This document shows, one piece after another, positions 36,314 through 44,500 of a DNA stretch of 64,000 nt. Where the stretch lies: assembly GCA_964291505.2 (NCBI GenBank), contig OZ220199.1:1488001-1552000 (forward strand), written 5' to 3'. The DNA comes from Kistimonas sp964291505. GTDB lineage: Bacteria; Pseudomonadota; Gammaproteobacteria; Pseudomonadales; Endozoicomonadaceae. The number at the start of each line of letters is the position of its first letter. Positions within the stretch are counted from its first letter, which is position 1. Made by a program: the position numbers and the translations under genes. The notes beneath the pieces were generated by a model that saw only the letters and a list, made by a program, of their open reading frames with translations, made no database searches and was not told where the DNA came from.

Positions 36314-37840
36314 ATGGAGCCATATTTTATTGGTCCCTCAACATCTTTTAAATCGCCAAGCAGTATTGTTGACCCGTCAACGAGTGAGTTATGCTCTCCT
36401 AAGGACTTCAGTAGAAATTTTGAATTAGAAGCTGCGCTGGGAACAGGTAAATTTCGAAAGATAAAAATAGTACCACCAAAAGATGTGGGGATTACTCAGA
36501 AAAGTTCCAATAATAAAGATGAAGATTTCTTTTATTTTGTTGATCGTGGAGATGATAGGGATGGAAAATTTAATCCATGGGCTGTTGAAACAATTCATGA
36601 TTCAATAAATTACACTGTGTTTGAAGAAAACATGGAGAGTGACTTTTATTTTTTGCTTTCTAGTCATTCTCCAGAGTCTATATTAGCGTATCAGCCTATC
36701 GCAGAGTTGCTTTTTAATCATCGATCTGATTGTAAAAAAAGGAATGCTGATGATTGTTGTGTGATGAATAGTCATGATTACTGGACCGTTACGGTAGCTC
36801 ATTATGGAATCTATAGAACAAGATGCTGGGAAAAACTCATGTGTGAAGCGTGTTGTTTTTCGAAATTCCATATCAAAAAAGAGTGTTATGATGAGGCTTT
36901 AGAGTTAGAGCATGCCAATAGTTTCTTTAATAAGCTTTTTTCAATAATGACATCTGCCATACAAAATGAAATGAAGATTAGGGGTGTAAAAAATACTTTG
37001 GCTCTAGGGGGGGCGGTTAGTTGGCAACAATTGGTTGATACATTGCATGATCACTATGCAATAATATCTGTTGATGTTAGTAATATTGAGGAGGGGTTAG
37101 AAAGTAAATTACCTTTGTTGCGATCTGATAAGTTAGATTGCTATTCGGAGGATGATGAAAAGGCATTTTATTTCTTGAATCCTGGTGATGATGCCGGTGA
37201 CTTGAAAAAGTCAGCTATTGCAGCGATAAAGAAACAGAATCCTGAAGGATTTAAATGGCATAATGAAGAAACAACGGATTGTTTTATAGGAGAATTAGCT
37301 CAGCATTCTCAAGAGGACATCCAGCCTGTTGCCAAATTGATTTATGAGCATCAGCAGAAATGTTCTAGCACTGATGGTTGCGAAGATTGTGTTTTAACGG
37401 TGCCAAAGTCATGGTTTGTAACGAAGTCAACTTACGGCATTTACAGGATGAGTAGTTACGATTTTTTTACCTGTAATAAATGTCGCCACGAAACGTTTCA
37501 TATCGAGGATCAGCGTTTTGACAGGCTTATAAAATTGGAATATGCAGAAAAATGTATAAGCAGTCTCGGTCAATTTATTCATATATCCCATAAAACTGAT
37601 GAAGAAAAAGTTGACCTTATCAAAGGGTTGATCGAGAAGGGTAAGAGCCAATCCTGGCCGCAACTGGCTGAAAAATGCCAGTTACTTGAGGATAAGTATG
37701 TGCAGCGGGTAGGCGTGAGTTTACCTGTTGAGAAAACAGCATCTGAAGCCACTGAAGTTCGAGCATCATCAGAACAAGGGGCTGATATTGCATCAGAAGA
37801 GCTAGAACCATCCGCTAAACGTCAGAAACTGTCACCATAG
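36314..37840 (+). CDS. Orphan protein with two tandem Cys-rich modules
   Basis: This is a 508-aa protein of unknown family. Two related modules about 210 residues apart each contain an acidic Phe-rich strand (DFYFLLSSHSPESI; DCFIGELAQHSQEDI), a Cys pair or trio, the motif YGIYR (164-168; 373-377), then C-x2-C (CEAC near 176; CNKC near 386) and FHI. The C-x2-C plus upstream Cys residues could bind zinc. The tail is Ser/Glu-rich and ends basic (SAKRQKLSP). An AGGAATTG site precedes ATG 36314. It lies next to an IS remnant and is AT-rich, consistent with an accessory gene. Function unknown. Confidence 0.8.
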   Translation: MEPYFIGPSTSFKSPSSIVDPSTSELCSPKDFSRNFELEAALGTGKFRKIKIVPPKDVGITQKSSNNKDEDFFYFVDRGDDRDGKFNPWAVETIHDSINYTVFEENMESDFYFLLSSHSPESILAYQPIAELLFNHRSDCKKRNADDCCVMNSHDYWTVTVAHYGIYRTRCWEKLMCEACCFSKFHIKKECYDEALELEHANSFFNKLFSIMTSAIQNEMKIRGVKNTLALGGAVSWQQLVDTLHDHYAIISVDVSNIEEGLESKLPLLRSDKLDCYSEDDEKAFYFLNPGDDAGDLKKSAIAAIKKQNPEGFKWHNEETTDCFIGELAQHSQEDIQPVAKLIYEHQQKCSSTDGCEDCVLTVPKSWFVTKSTYGIYRMSSYDFFTCNKCRHETFHIEDQRFDRLIKLEYAEKCISSLGQFIHISHKTDEEKVDLIKGLIEKGKSQSWPQLAEKCQLLEDKYVQRVGVSLPVEKTASEATEVRASSEQGADIASEELEPSAKRQKLSP

Positions 37841-37854
37841 TTTGTTATGGTGAC
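37831..37854 (+). terminator. Hairpin overlapping the end of the Cys-module gene
   Basis: GTCACCATA and TATGGTGAC form a perfect 9-bp stem with a 6-nt loop over the stop codon, between convergent genes. Confidence 0.6.
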
Positions 37855-37867
37855 ATTAGCATTCCTA

Positions 37868-38881
37868 TCAATAGGCACCTTTTGATTGTGACTTCAGTAT
37901 TGAGGTATAAGCAAACAAACCTGTTTGTCCACCAGTGTGCAAAAAGAGAATGTTCTGTTGTCGACCCAGTTTCTTTTGCCCAATCAGATCCAGTAACCCA
38001 GCCATTGCTTTGCCGGTATAAACCGGGTCTAGCAGCAGCCCTTCAGTTTGAGCAAGCAGTTTGATGGCTTCCAGTGTTTTATCATTCGGCACGCCATAGG
38101 AAGGATAGAAATAACTATCCAGGCATTGAATGGCGGTATCGGGTAGGGGGGCCAGATTTAGCAGTGGATAACATTCTTCGAGTACTGCCTTCACTTTCTG
38201 CTTTTGGCTTTGCTCATCGGTACTGACATTAATACCGATGACAGGAATATCCACTTCTGCCAACGCAAAGCCCGCCTGCAAACCCGCCTGGGTACCAGCG
38301 CTGCCGGAACCGACGACAACTGCATCAAAATGCAGGTTCATATCACAGGCCTGCTGAACAATTTCCAGCGCACAGGCCACATAACCCAGCGCACCGATCC
38401 CGTTGGAACCACCGACAGGAATGATATACGGAACTTCTCCCTGTTCTTTCAAGGTTGCGGCACGGGCTAGCATGTTGCGCATTAATGGCGCATCAGCTTC
38501 ATGGTGATGGATGGTGGCACCAAGCAGGCTGTCCAGCAGGATGTTGCCGTTGTCATGGTAGTTTTGTTCCGGTGTACCGGGCACTTCTTCCAGAAACAAC
38601 TCGCATTTCAACCCTGTTCGGGCAGCTGCTGCCGCTGTCTGACGCGCATGGTTGGACTGTAGGCCGCCAGCCGTCAGCAGGACGGTGGCGCCCTGTGCCT
38701 GCGCATCGCCCAGCAGGTATTCCAGCTTGCGGGTTTTGTTGCCGCCGGTAGCCAGACCGGTACAGTCATCCCGCTTGATAAACAGTTGATAACCACCCAG
38801 TGCTTCACCCAGGCGTGTCATCGGTTCAATGGGGGTGGGAAAGTGTCCCAGAGAAACCTTGGGAAATGCAGTCAGTGACAT
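37868..38881 (-). CDS. D-cysteine desulfhydrase / L-cysteate sulfo-lyase family enzyme (copy 1)
   Basis: This 337-aa fold-type II PLP enzyme belongs to the ACC deaminase/D-cysteine desulfhydrase family. The PLP lysine is Lys49 in TGGNKTRKLEYLL; the catalytic-site stretch GGLQSNHARQTAAAAAR and phosphate loop GSGSAGTQAG follow. ATG 38881 is preferred because GAGAAG precedes it. Substrates in the family are D-cysteine (to pyruvate, ammonia, sulfide) or L-cysteate (to pyruvate, ammonia, sulfite); sequence reading cannot decide between them. It is divergent from a LysR regulator, which is its likely controller. Confidence 0.85.
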   Translation of the reverse strand: MSLTAFPKVSLGHFPTPIEPMTRLGEALGGYQLFIKRDDCTGLATGGNKTRKLEYLLGDAQAQGATVLLTAGGLQSNHARQTAAAAARTGLKCELFLEEVPGTPEQNYHDNGNILLDSLLGATIHHHEADAPLMRNMLARAATLKEQGEVPYIIPVGGSNGIGALGYVACALEIVQQACDMNLHFDAVVVGSGSAGTQAGLQAGFALAEVDIPVIGINVSTDEQSQKQKVKAVLEECYPLLNLAPLPDTAIQCLDSYFYPSYGVPNDKTLEAIKLLAQTEGLLLDPVYTGKAMAGLLDLIGQKKLGRQQNILFLHTGGQTGLFAYTSILKSQSKGAY

Positions 38882-39060
38882 GATGCTTCTCACGTTTTAC
38901 GCCGTTAACAGCATAACGGACAGATACTTTCATGAAAGATTAATACGTAAGCAATGACGCTAATCGAAACCTGAATCCGCCGGCTGATGTACGTCAATAA
39001 CCCATCCCGGATAACCGGTACATTGCAGGGTTCACCATTTGCAGTACGAGTGTGCAGGGT

Positions 39061-39960
39061 ATGACCGCGGATTCAAAGATCAAGATCCGGCAGATTGAGG
39101 CATTTCGCAGCTTCATGTTGTCTGGTTCGGTGACCGGGGCGGCAGAACTGCTTTGCATTTCCCAGCCAGCCGTCAGCCGGTTGCTCTCAGACCTCGAATA
39201 TCGTCTCGGCTTTTCCCTCTTTATCCGCACCCACAACAAAATTGAAGCGACGCCGGAAGCCCATCTGTTCTACCGGGATGTGGAACGGGTGTTTGTCGGA
39301 ATGAACAGCCTGGCCAAGGCGGCCGATGCCATTGCCCGGAATAATAAGGGGCGTTTGCGTCTGGGTGTGATGCCGATCTGCTCCGACAGCTTTCTGGTGG
39401 ATGTGATTGCCGAGTTCTGTCAGCAACATCCGGATGTGGAAATCGAGTTGGAATCCGCCCCCCGGGTACAGTTGCTGGATATGGTGCGGGCTCGACAGAT
39501 CGACAGCGCCATTGTGACGGATATTGATCTGAAGGATACCGAGTTCAACAGCCGGCTGTTGTGTAGAAACCGCGCGGTTGTGGTGTTGCCTGAAGGGCAT
39601 CCTTTGGCAGCGAAAGCCTCGTTAGGGCCGAAAGATCTGGTCAAAGAACGGTTTATGACCTTGGGCTACGGCAGCCCGTTTCGCACCCGGGTGGAAGAGG
39701 TATTTCTCCGGCAGCGGATCAAACGCCATATCGTGCTGGAAGCCCGGGAGCAGAACACCCTGTTCAAGCTGGTTCGAAAAGGTGTCGGCATTGCAGTGCT
39801 GGACCCGTTCATCGTGCACCAGCGGGAAGCTGGCGTAGTGATCCGGCCGTTTGAACCCGTAACCGAATGGGATTATTTCGTTGTTCAGGCTAAGGACGTT
39901 CAACAGCCAGCGGTGGTTGAGGTGTTCAATAACCTGCTGTTTGATCACTTTGACGACTGA
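39061..39960 (+). CDS. LysR-family regulator
   Basis: This ~299-aa LysR protein has an N-terminal winged helix (IRQIEAFRSFMLSGSVTGAA and SQPAVSRLLSDLE) and a C-terminal inducer domain (GRLRLGVMP ... LVRKGVGIAVLDPF). ATG 39061 is preferred over an in-frame GTG nine bases earlier. Divergent orientation to the D-cysteine desulfhydrase-type gene, with about 180 bp between them, makes that gene the probable target. Confidence 0.9.
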   Translation: MTADSKIKIRQIEAFRSFMLSGSVTGAAELLCISQPAVSRLLSDLEYRLGFSLFIRTHNKIEATPEAHLFYRDVERVFVGMNSLAKAADAIARNNKGRLRLGVMPICSDSFLVDVIAEFCQQHPDVEIELESAPRVQLLDMVRARQIDSAIVTDIDLKDTEFNSRLLCRNRAVVVLPEGHPLAAKASLGPKDLVKERFMTLGYGSPFRTRVEEVFLRQRIKRHIVLEAREQNTLFKLVRKGVGIAVLDPFIVHQREAGVVIRPFEPVTEWDYFVVQAKDVQQPAVVEVFNNLLFDHFDD

Positions 39961-40031
39961 CACTCACTGGTAATCCGGGGTAAGGGGGGATACTCTGGGG
40001 GCACAATAACAGTAAATAAAAACAGGATGTC

Positions 40032-40340
40032 ATGGCTGACGACTTATACCCCCTGCGTTACCTGCTGGTGACCCATATCACCAATTACCTGGAAAAAAGC
40101 AAGCAGACCCCTTCAGAATTTGCCGCCCGGCTCGGCTTTACGGATGCGCAACTGTCGGATCTCATGGATATGGATCGTCCCTACGAACTGGATCTCAGAA
40201 CCATGTCCCGCGCAGCCACGCTGATGGGCATGGTGGTGGAAATCAAGATTCGCCCGCAGTCCAAGGAAGCTGCAAAGCCGGTCAAGGAAACCGTGGTAGA
40301 TACCATACCGGAACCTACCGGTGAAAAAGTTCTGCACTAA
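40032..40340 (+). CDS. Small XRE-type helix-turn-helix protein
   Basis: This 102-aa protein has an HTH of the XRE/HigA-like kind (TPSEFAARLGFTDAQLSDLM, then DLRTMSRAATLMGMVVEI) and a flexible Lys/Glu/Pro tail. No toxin gene accompanies it. It may fine-tune the neighbouring amino acid genes, but no target is evident. Confidence 0.7.
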   Translation: MADDLYPLRYLLVTHITNYLEKSKQTPSEFAARLGFTDAQLSDLMDMDRPYELDLRTMSRAATLMGMVVEIKIRPQSKEAAKPVKETVVDTIPEPTGEKVLH

Positions 40341-40405
40341 TGCTGTGGATAAACATACGTTTCAGCAGATAGTTTCTTGTTAAAGAACGTTCAGGCTAAT
40401 TGCCT

Positions 40406-40446
40406 GTTTTACCTGTCACCCTATTACTGGTGATGACAGGTAAAAC
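40406..40446. terminator. Bidirectional hairpin between HTH gene and ridA
   Basis: GTTTTACCTGTC and GACAGGTAAAAC form a perfect 12-bp stem whose arms supply T- and A-rich ends for both directions. It lies between convergent genes. Confidence 0.75.
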
Positions 40447-40482
40447 GGTCAGATCATCCGAAAAACAAAAGCTATTTTTCGG

Positions 40483-40869
40483 TTACTTCCGTAGTGCAAT
40501 CGCTTCAATTTCAACCAGCGCATCTTTCGGCAGACGTGCGACTTCTACACAGGAGCGGGCCGGGAAGGGCGCATCATTCTCTTCAAAGAATTTCTGGTAA
40601 ACCTCGTTTACGGTACCGAAAGTGTTCAGGTCTTTCACGAAAACGGTCATCTTGAAGATGTTACGTACGGACAGACCGGATGCTTCAACAATCGCCTGCA
40701 CGTTCTTCAGGGATTGCAGCGCCTGTGCCGCAACGTCTGCCGGCATTTCACCGGTGGCTGGATCAATAGGCAGCTGGCCGGAGGTGAAAACCAGGTTACC
40801 CAGGTCAACGCCCTGCACATAAGGACCAATGGCGGCGGGAGCTTGTTCTGTAGCGATAGTAGCTGACAT
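40483..40869 (-). CDS. ridA: RidA enamine/imine deaminase (copy 1)
   Basis: This 128-aa RidA/YjgF protein hydrolyses 2-aminoacrylate and other reactive enamines released by PLP lyases. The conserved FTSGQLPIDPATGE, NIFKMTVFVKDL and the active-site Arg in PARSCVEVARLPKDALVEIE are all present. It is nearly identical to the protein at 50286-50672. It is last in a same-strand series with an NhaC-type transporter, a PLP lyase and a TauE/SafE exporter, which fits a detoxifying role for the lyase product. Confidence 0.95.
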   Translation of the reverse strand: MSATIATEQAPAAIGPYVQGVDLGNLVFTSGQLPIDPATGEMPADVAAQALQSLKNVQAIVEASGLSVRNIFKMTVFVKDLNTFGTVNEVYQKFFEENDAPFPARSCVEVARLPKDALVEIEAIALRK

Positions 40870-40933
40870 CGTTTTTTTCCTGTTATTTCGTACTGGCGGC
40901 TACAAGCCGCCAGCATGGATTCAGTCGTGTTGA

Positions 40934-42349
40934 TTAAGACAGCTGGGGTTCGGTGACCATGGCGCGAGGCGCCTTGGAAGAACGTTTCCAGCCGGTAAAG
41001 ATGGAGAACATCATCACGCCCAGCAGTGCCCAGGGATACGGCGCCATAAAGCTGATGGCGGCGCTGGGAATGGCCAGTCCGGAAGAGATCGCAGCCGCTT
41101 CGATGGACGTGTACCAGACCATGACGGCAAGGCACCAGGGCATCATGTAGAAGATAGAGCAGACCGCGGCACTCATCAGGTTTGCGCGACGTTCCGGGGA
41201 GATGTCATTGCCTTCTCCCAGCGGACGCACCAGTGTCGGCCCGACCAGCAACTGTGAGGGTGCGTTGGAGCTGACGATCAGGGAAGAGGCTGAGGTGGAG
41301 AAGAACATCAGCAGCTCGGTGTTGCGAATGCTCTTGGAAACCCGCTTCATGATGAAGGCCAGAATGCTGTCCATCAGGCCGCTGTTCATGAAGATCTTAA
41401 TAACACCCAGGATCAGGATAACGAACACGACAGCACCCGTCACACCGGCAATGGCATTCTCAATGATGCCGTTTGCCAGGCCCCGCTCTGCAGGTACATG
41501 GAACAGATCCATCGGAGAGAAGGTACCGATCCCGATACCCACTACGGCAGCGGTCACGATGCCATAACTCAGCGCTTCAATCAGGTGGCGACCTGCCAGG
41601 GCTGAACCGACTACCGCTGCTACGGCCAGCAGCATCAGCAGGTTTTGCGGTTGCAGGGACGCGGTATCAATAGCGGCCATGCTGCTGACACCGGCGCCGC
41701 CACCGAAGATGACCAGCGCTACCAGCGCGAGCATACCGGCGGTCAGGGAGATCGGGAAACGTTCCCGCACGGTCTGGCCGAGGTCGGCTTCCTGTGTTGT
41801 GCAGCCCACGATGGTGGTGTCAGAGATCGGTGCGACGTTGTCACCAAACACGGCGCCGGAGAGCAGGGCGAGTGCGACAAAGGCCGGGTCCGCGCCCAGA
41901 TAGACACCCGCCGGGAACATGATCGGCGCCAGCGCCAGGTTCGCGCCGTTGGAAGAACCGGTGCCCATGGCAAACAGGGCGGTGGACATGAAAATAATCA
42001 CCAGGAACAGGCTGCCCTGGATACCGGTGGACATGCCAAACCAGAGGATGCCGTCGACCAGGCCGCCCGCTTTCATCAGGGCCCCGAGGACCGCGGCGAA
42101 GACCCAGGCGGTGATAACAACAACGCCGGTCTTGTCTGAAATACCGTCCAGGATGGACTGGCAGTATTCCCGCTTATTCTTGACTAACAGCAAACCGAAA
42201 ATAATGGCGATGAAGCCGGGCGCCCAGGAGGCTTTGAGGCCGCCCATGCCGTTGAAGGTCAGTAACAGCATCAGGCCGATCATGGTTACCAGCGGCACGA
42301 TCCCGCCGATCTTACCCACATAAAACTCAAGCTTATGAGACTGCGACAT
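40934..42349 (-). CDS. NhaC-type Na+/H+ antiporter family transporter
   Basis: This 471-aa polytopic inner-membrane protein has about 11-12 hydrophobic segments and family motifs such as FAMGTGSSNGANLALAPIMF, SGAVFGDNVAPISDTTIVG and LIVSSNAPSQLLVGPTLV. The GDNVSPISDTT-type motif is typical of NhaC/antiporter-like carriers, several of which move amino or organic acids rather than Na+ alone. Its place between ridA and a PLP lyase suggests substrate uptake or exchange for that pathway (inference). Confidence 0.85.
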   Translation of the reverse strand: MSQSHKLEFYVGKIGGIVPLVTMIGLMLLLTFNGMGGLKASWAPGFIAIIFGLLLVKNKREYCQSILDGISDKTGVVVITAWVFAAVLGALMKAGGLVDGILWFGMSTGIQGSLFLVIIFMSTALFAMGTGSSNGANLALAPIMFPAGVYLGADPAFVALALLSGAVFGDNVAPISDTTIVGCTTQEADLGQTVRERFPISLTAGMLALVALVIFGGGAGVSSMAAIDTASLQPQNLLMLLAVAAVVGSALAGRHLIEALSYGIVTAAVVGIGIGTFSPMDLFHVPAERGLANGIIENAIAGVTGAVVFVILILGVIKIFMNSGLMDSILAFIMKRVSKSIRNTELLMFFSTSASSLIVSSNAPSQLLVGPTLVRPLGEGNDISPERRANLMSAAVCSIFYMMPWCLAVMVWYTSIEAAAISSGLAIPSAAISFMAPYPWALLGVMMFSIFTGWKRSSKAPRAMVTEPQLS

Positions 42350-42408
42350 CGGAAATACTCCGGTGCGTGGGGAGCCTTAAGGCTCCCCTGCGATGGGATG
42401 AAAAAGAA

Positions 42409-43428
42409 TTACTTACCGGCAACCAGTTCGGGGTAGCCGAACAGGGCCGGTGTGCCGCCTGTGTGCAGATAAACGATGTTCTGATCCCTGGTGAATTCAC
42501 CTTCGCGGATCATGCGGATCATCCCGGCCATACTCTTGGCGGTGTAGGTAGGATCCAGCAGGATACCTTCCTCACGGCCCAGCATGGCGATTGCTTCCTC
42601 AACTTCTTCGGTCAGCTGGCCGTAGCCAGGACCCAACACCCAGTCGTTGCATTTGACCATATCGCCGGTCACCGCGTTTTCATCGATATCAAGCAACTTG
42701 AGAACTTTTCGGGTTTTGGTCAGTACACGTTCGTGCTGGGCGTACTGGTCGCGACGTACGCAGAAGCCGTAAACCGGAATATCCAGACCCAGGCCGATGA
42801 CACCACCCAGTACACCGGCGTGGGTATTAGCGGAGCCGGTTGGCACAACGATCGCGTCGATCTTCATGCCAGTGGCAGTAGCCTGCAGCATCATTTCTTC
42901 AATACATTCCACGTAACCCAGTGCACCCCAGGGGGTTTTGCCGACTGCGCCCAGTGGAATAACAAACGGGTTATAGCCGTCTTTTTTCAGTGCTTCGGCG
43001 CGGTCATACATGGCCTGGTCGGCACCGCTTTCATCTTCGCCTACCGGGTAGTAGTGCAGCTTGGCGCCCATCAGCTTGTCCAGGAAGGGGTTGCCGCTGT
43101 TGTCGTATTCCGGCATACGGCCGTCGACGCGGTGTTCCAGCTGGGCTTCCACGTGCCAGCCCATCTTGCGTGCCGCGGCGATGGTTTGACGAACGTGGTT
43201 GGACTGTACGGCACCGGTGGTCAGCAGGGCGTCGCAGCCATCAGCCTGTGCCTTGCCGACGTAGTACTCCAGCTGACGAACCTTGTTACCGCCCATGGCC
43301 AGGCCGGTGGCGTCGTCACGCTTGATCCACAGCTTCGGGCCATTCAAGTGCTTGGTCAGGTTCGGCATGAACTCCAGGGGGGTTGGCAGGTGTGCCAGAT
43401 TTGCCTTGGGGAACTTATTGGTCAACAT
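42409..43428 (-). CDS. D-cysteine desulfhydrase / L-cysteate sulfo-lyase family enzyme (copy 2)
   Basis: This 339-aa PLP enzyme is a paralogue of the one at 37868-38881 but clearly diverged. The PLP lysine is Lys49 in MGGNKVRQLEYYV, with GAVQSNHVRQTIAAARK and GSANTHAGVLGG following. ATG 43428, preceded by AGGAAAGG, is better than an upstream TTG. The next gene upstream on the same strand is a TauE/SafE exporter. In Ruegeria the L-cysteate sulfo-lyase gene cuyA is paired with a sulfite exporter gene (cuyZ), so cysteate or another sulfonated amino acid is a good candidate substrate; D-cysteine remains possible. Confidence 0.83.
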   Translation of the reverse strand: MLTNKFPKANLAHLPTPLEFMPNLTKHLNGPKLWIKRDDATGLAMGGNKVRQLEYYVGKAQADGCDALLTTGAVQSNHVRQTIAAARKMGWHVEAQLEHRVDGRMPEYDNSGNPFLDKLMGAKLHYYPVGEDESGADQAMYDRAEALKKDGYNPFVIPLGAVGKTPWGALGYVECIEEMMLQATATGMKIDAIVVPTGSANTHAGVLGGVIGLGLDIPVYGFCVRRDQYAQHERVLTKTRKVLKLLDIDENAVTGDMVKCNDWVLGPGYGQLTEEVEEAIAMLGREEGILLDPTYTAKSMAGMIRMIREGEFTRDQNIVYLHTGGTPALFGYPELVAGK

Positions 43429-43464
43429 GGTCAATTCCTTTCCTGGTATTTCTATTCAGTGCAA

Positions 43465-44205
43465 TTAAATGTTGATGAGCATGTTCAAACCGCTGCCCAG
43501 AAGAACCAGCAGGGTGATGTTTTTAAACAGAGTCGGGTTGATGAACCTGGCGATGTAATCCCCGAAGAATGCGCCTACGAATGCGGCCGGGATCAGCATC
43601 ATGGACATCTTCATGGTGGCCGGTTCAATCCCGACGAAGGCAGCCTGCAGTACCAGGGCCACGCCATAGGAGAAGGTGGAGCAGGTCACCACGGTGGCGC
43701 GAATCTGGTCTTTGTCGATGGGGCAGCGGGTCAGGTAGGCGATAACGGCCGGCCCGGGCATGGCGAGCGCACTGGCCATGATGCCGGAGGCAGTACCGAC
43801 ACCGGCACAGTGGCGTGAACCCATGGGATAAAAGCTGGAGGCATAACCGCGACGAGTTTTGAGCAGTTCCAGCAGGTTCTGGGCACTGACAAACAGGATC
43901 AGGCCAGCAACGGAGATTTTCAGTGCCGTCAGGTCAAAGTAACTGAAGATGGCGATGCCGATGGGGTAACCGGCCGCACAGCCGATCATGATCTTCTTCA
44001 CCAGTTCGCCCGGTGCCTGGGAGCGAATCTTCAGCCAGTGCAGCACGGACATGGCGAAGGTCACAATAATGACAATCTGCACGGCCGAGGTGGATTGCAG
44101 CAGGATAACAAACATGGTTACCCCGATCAGGCCGAAGCCAAAGCCGGTGGCAGCTTGAAGTGTGGCTGCGCAGAACGTGGTCAGTAAAAGCAGGAACCAA
44201 TCCAT
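43465..44205 (-). CDS. TauE/SafE-family membrane exporter
   Basis: This 246-aa inner-membrane protein has about eight hydrophobic segments of the TauE/SafE (COG0730) family. It shows the N-terminal ATLQAATGFGFGLIGVTMF, GYPIGIAIFSYFD and the second-half repeat GTASGIMASALAMPGPAVIA. Members export sulfite, sulfoacetate or other sulfonates. It is first in the leftward series exporter, PLP lyase, NhaC-type transporter, ridA, with gaps of 36-64 bp, so one operon is likely. A perfect palindrome lies about 90 bp upstream. Confidence 0.88.
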   Translation of the reverse strand: MDWFLLLLTTFCAATLQAATGFGFGLIGVTMFVILLQSTSAVQIVIIVTFAMSVLHWLKIRSQAPGELVKKIMIGCAAGYPIGIAIFSYFDLTALKISVAGLILFVSAQNLLELLKTRRGYASSFYPMGSRHCAGVGTASGIMASALAMPGPAVIAYLTRCPIDKDQIRATVVTCSTFSYGVALVLQAAFVGIEPATMKMSMMLIPAAFVGAFFGDYIARFINPTLFKNITLLVLLGSGLNMLINI

Positions 44206-44294
44206 AATAATCGTCTATTGCCGTGTATTGCTGATGCGTAATGATTATTAGATTTGAGTGTGAGTAACGGCAATTGATTAATGTTAGGGCGGCT

Positions 44295-44309
44295 ATAACA
44301 CAGTGTTAT
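44295..44309. promoter_or_regulatory. 15-bp perfect palindrome upstream of the exporter operon
   Basis: ATAACAC-A-GTGTTAT is a perfect inverted repeat, 90 bp before the exporter start. It fits a dimeric regulator site such as a LysR or GntR operator. The regulator is unknown. Confidence 0.5.
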
Positions 44310-44500
44310 ACAGATTTAACTAAATAATAGTTTTGAATGGAAAGCCGAATATGAATTTATATTTTGTGAGTAATATTGTACGTAATTGGCAAGTGATAAG
44401 GAAATTACCTTTCTGTATAAATGCGCGGTCTGTGAGTTTTTAATTTTTTTAAATTTTTTCATTCATCTAGTTGTTAATAATCTATGTTTAGGAGTTTAAA

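Noticed and set aside
42367..43818. Plus-strand open frame of 483 codons
   Set aside because: Antisense to the PLP lyase and TauE/SafE genes, both of which have clear family motifs. No ribosome-binding site or known domain.
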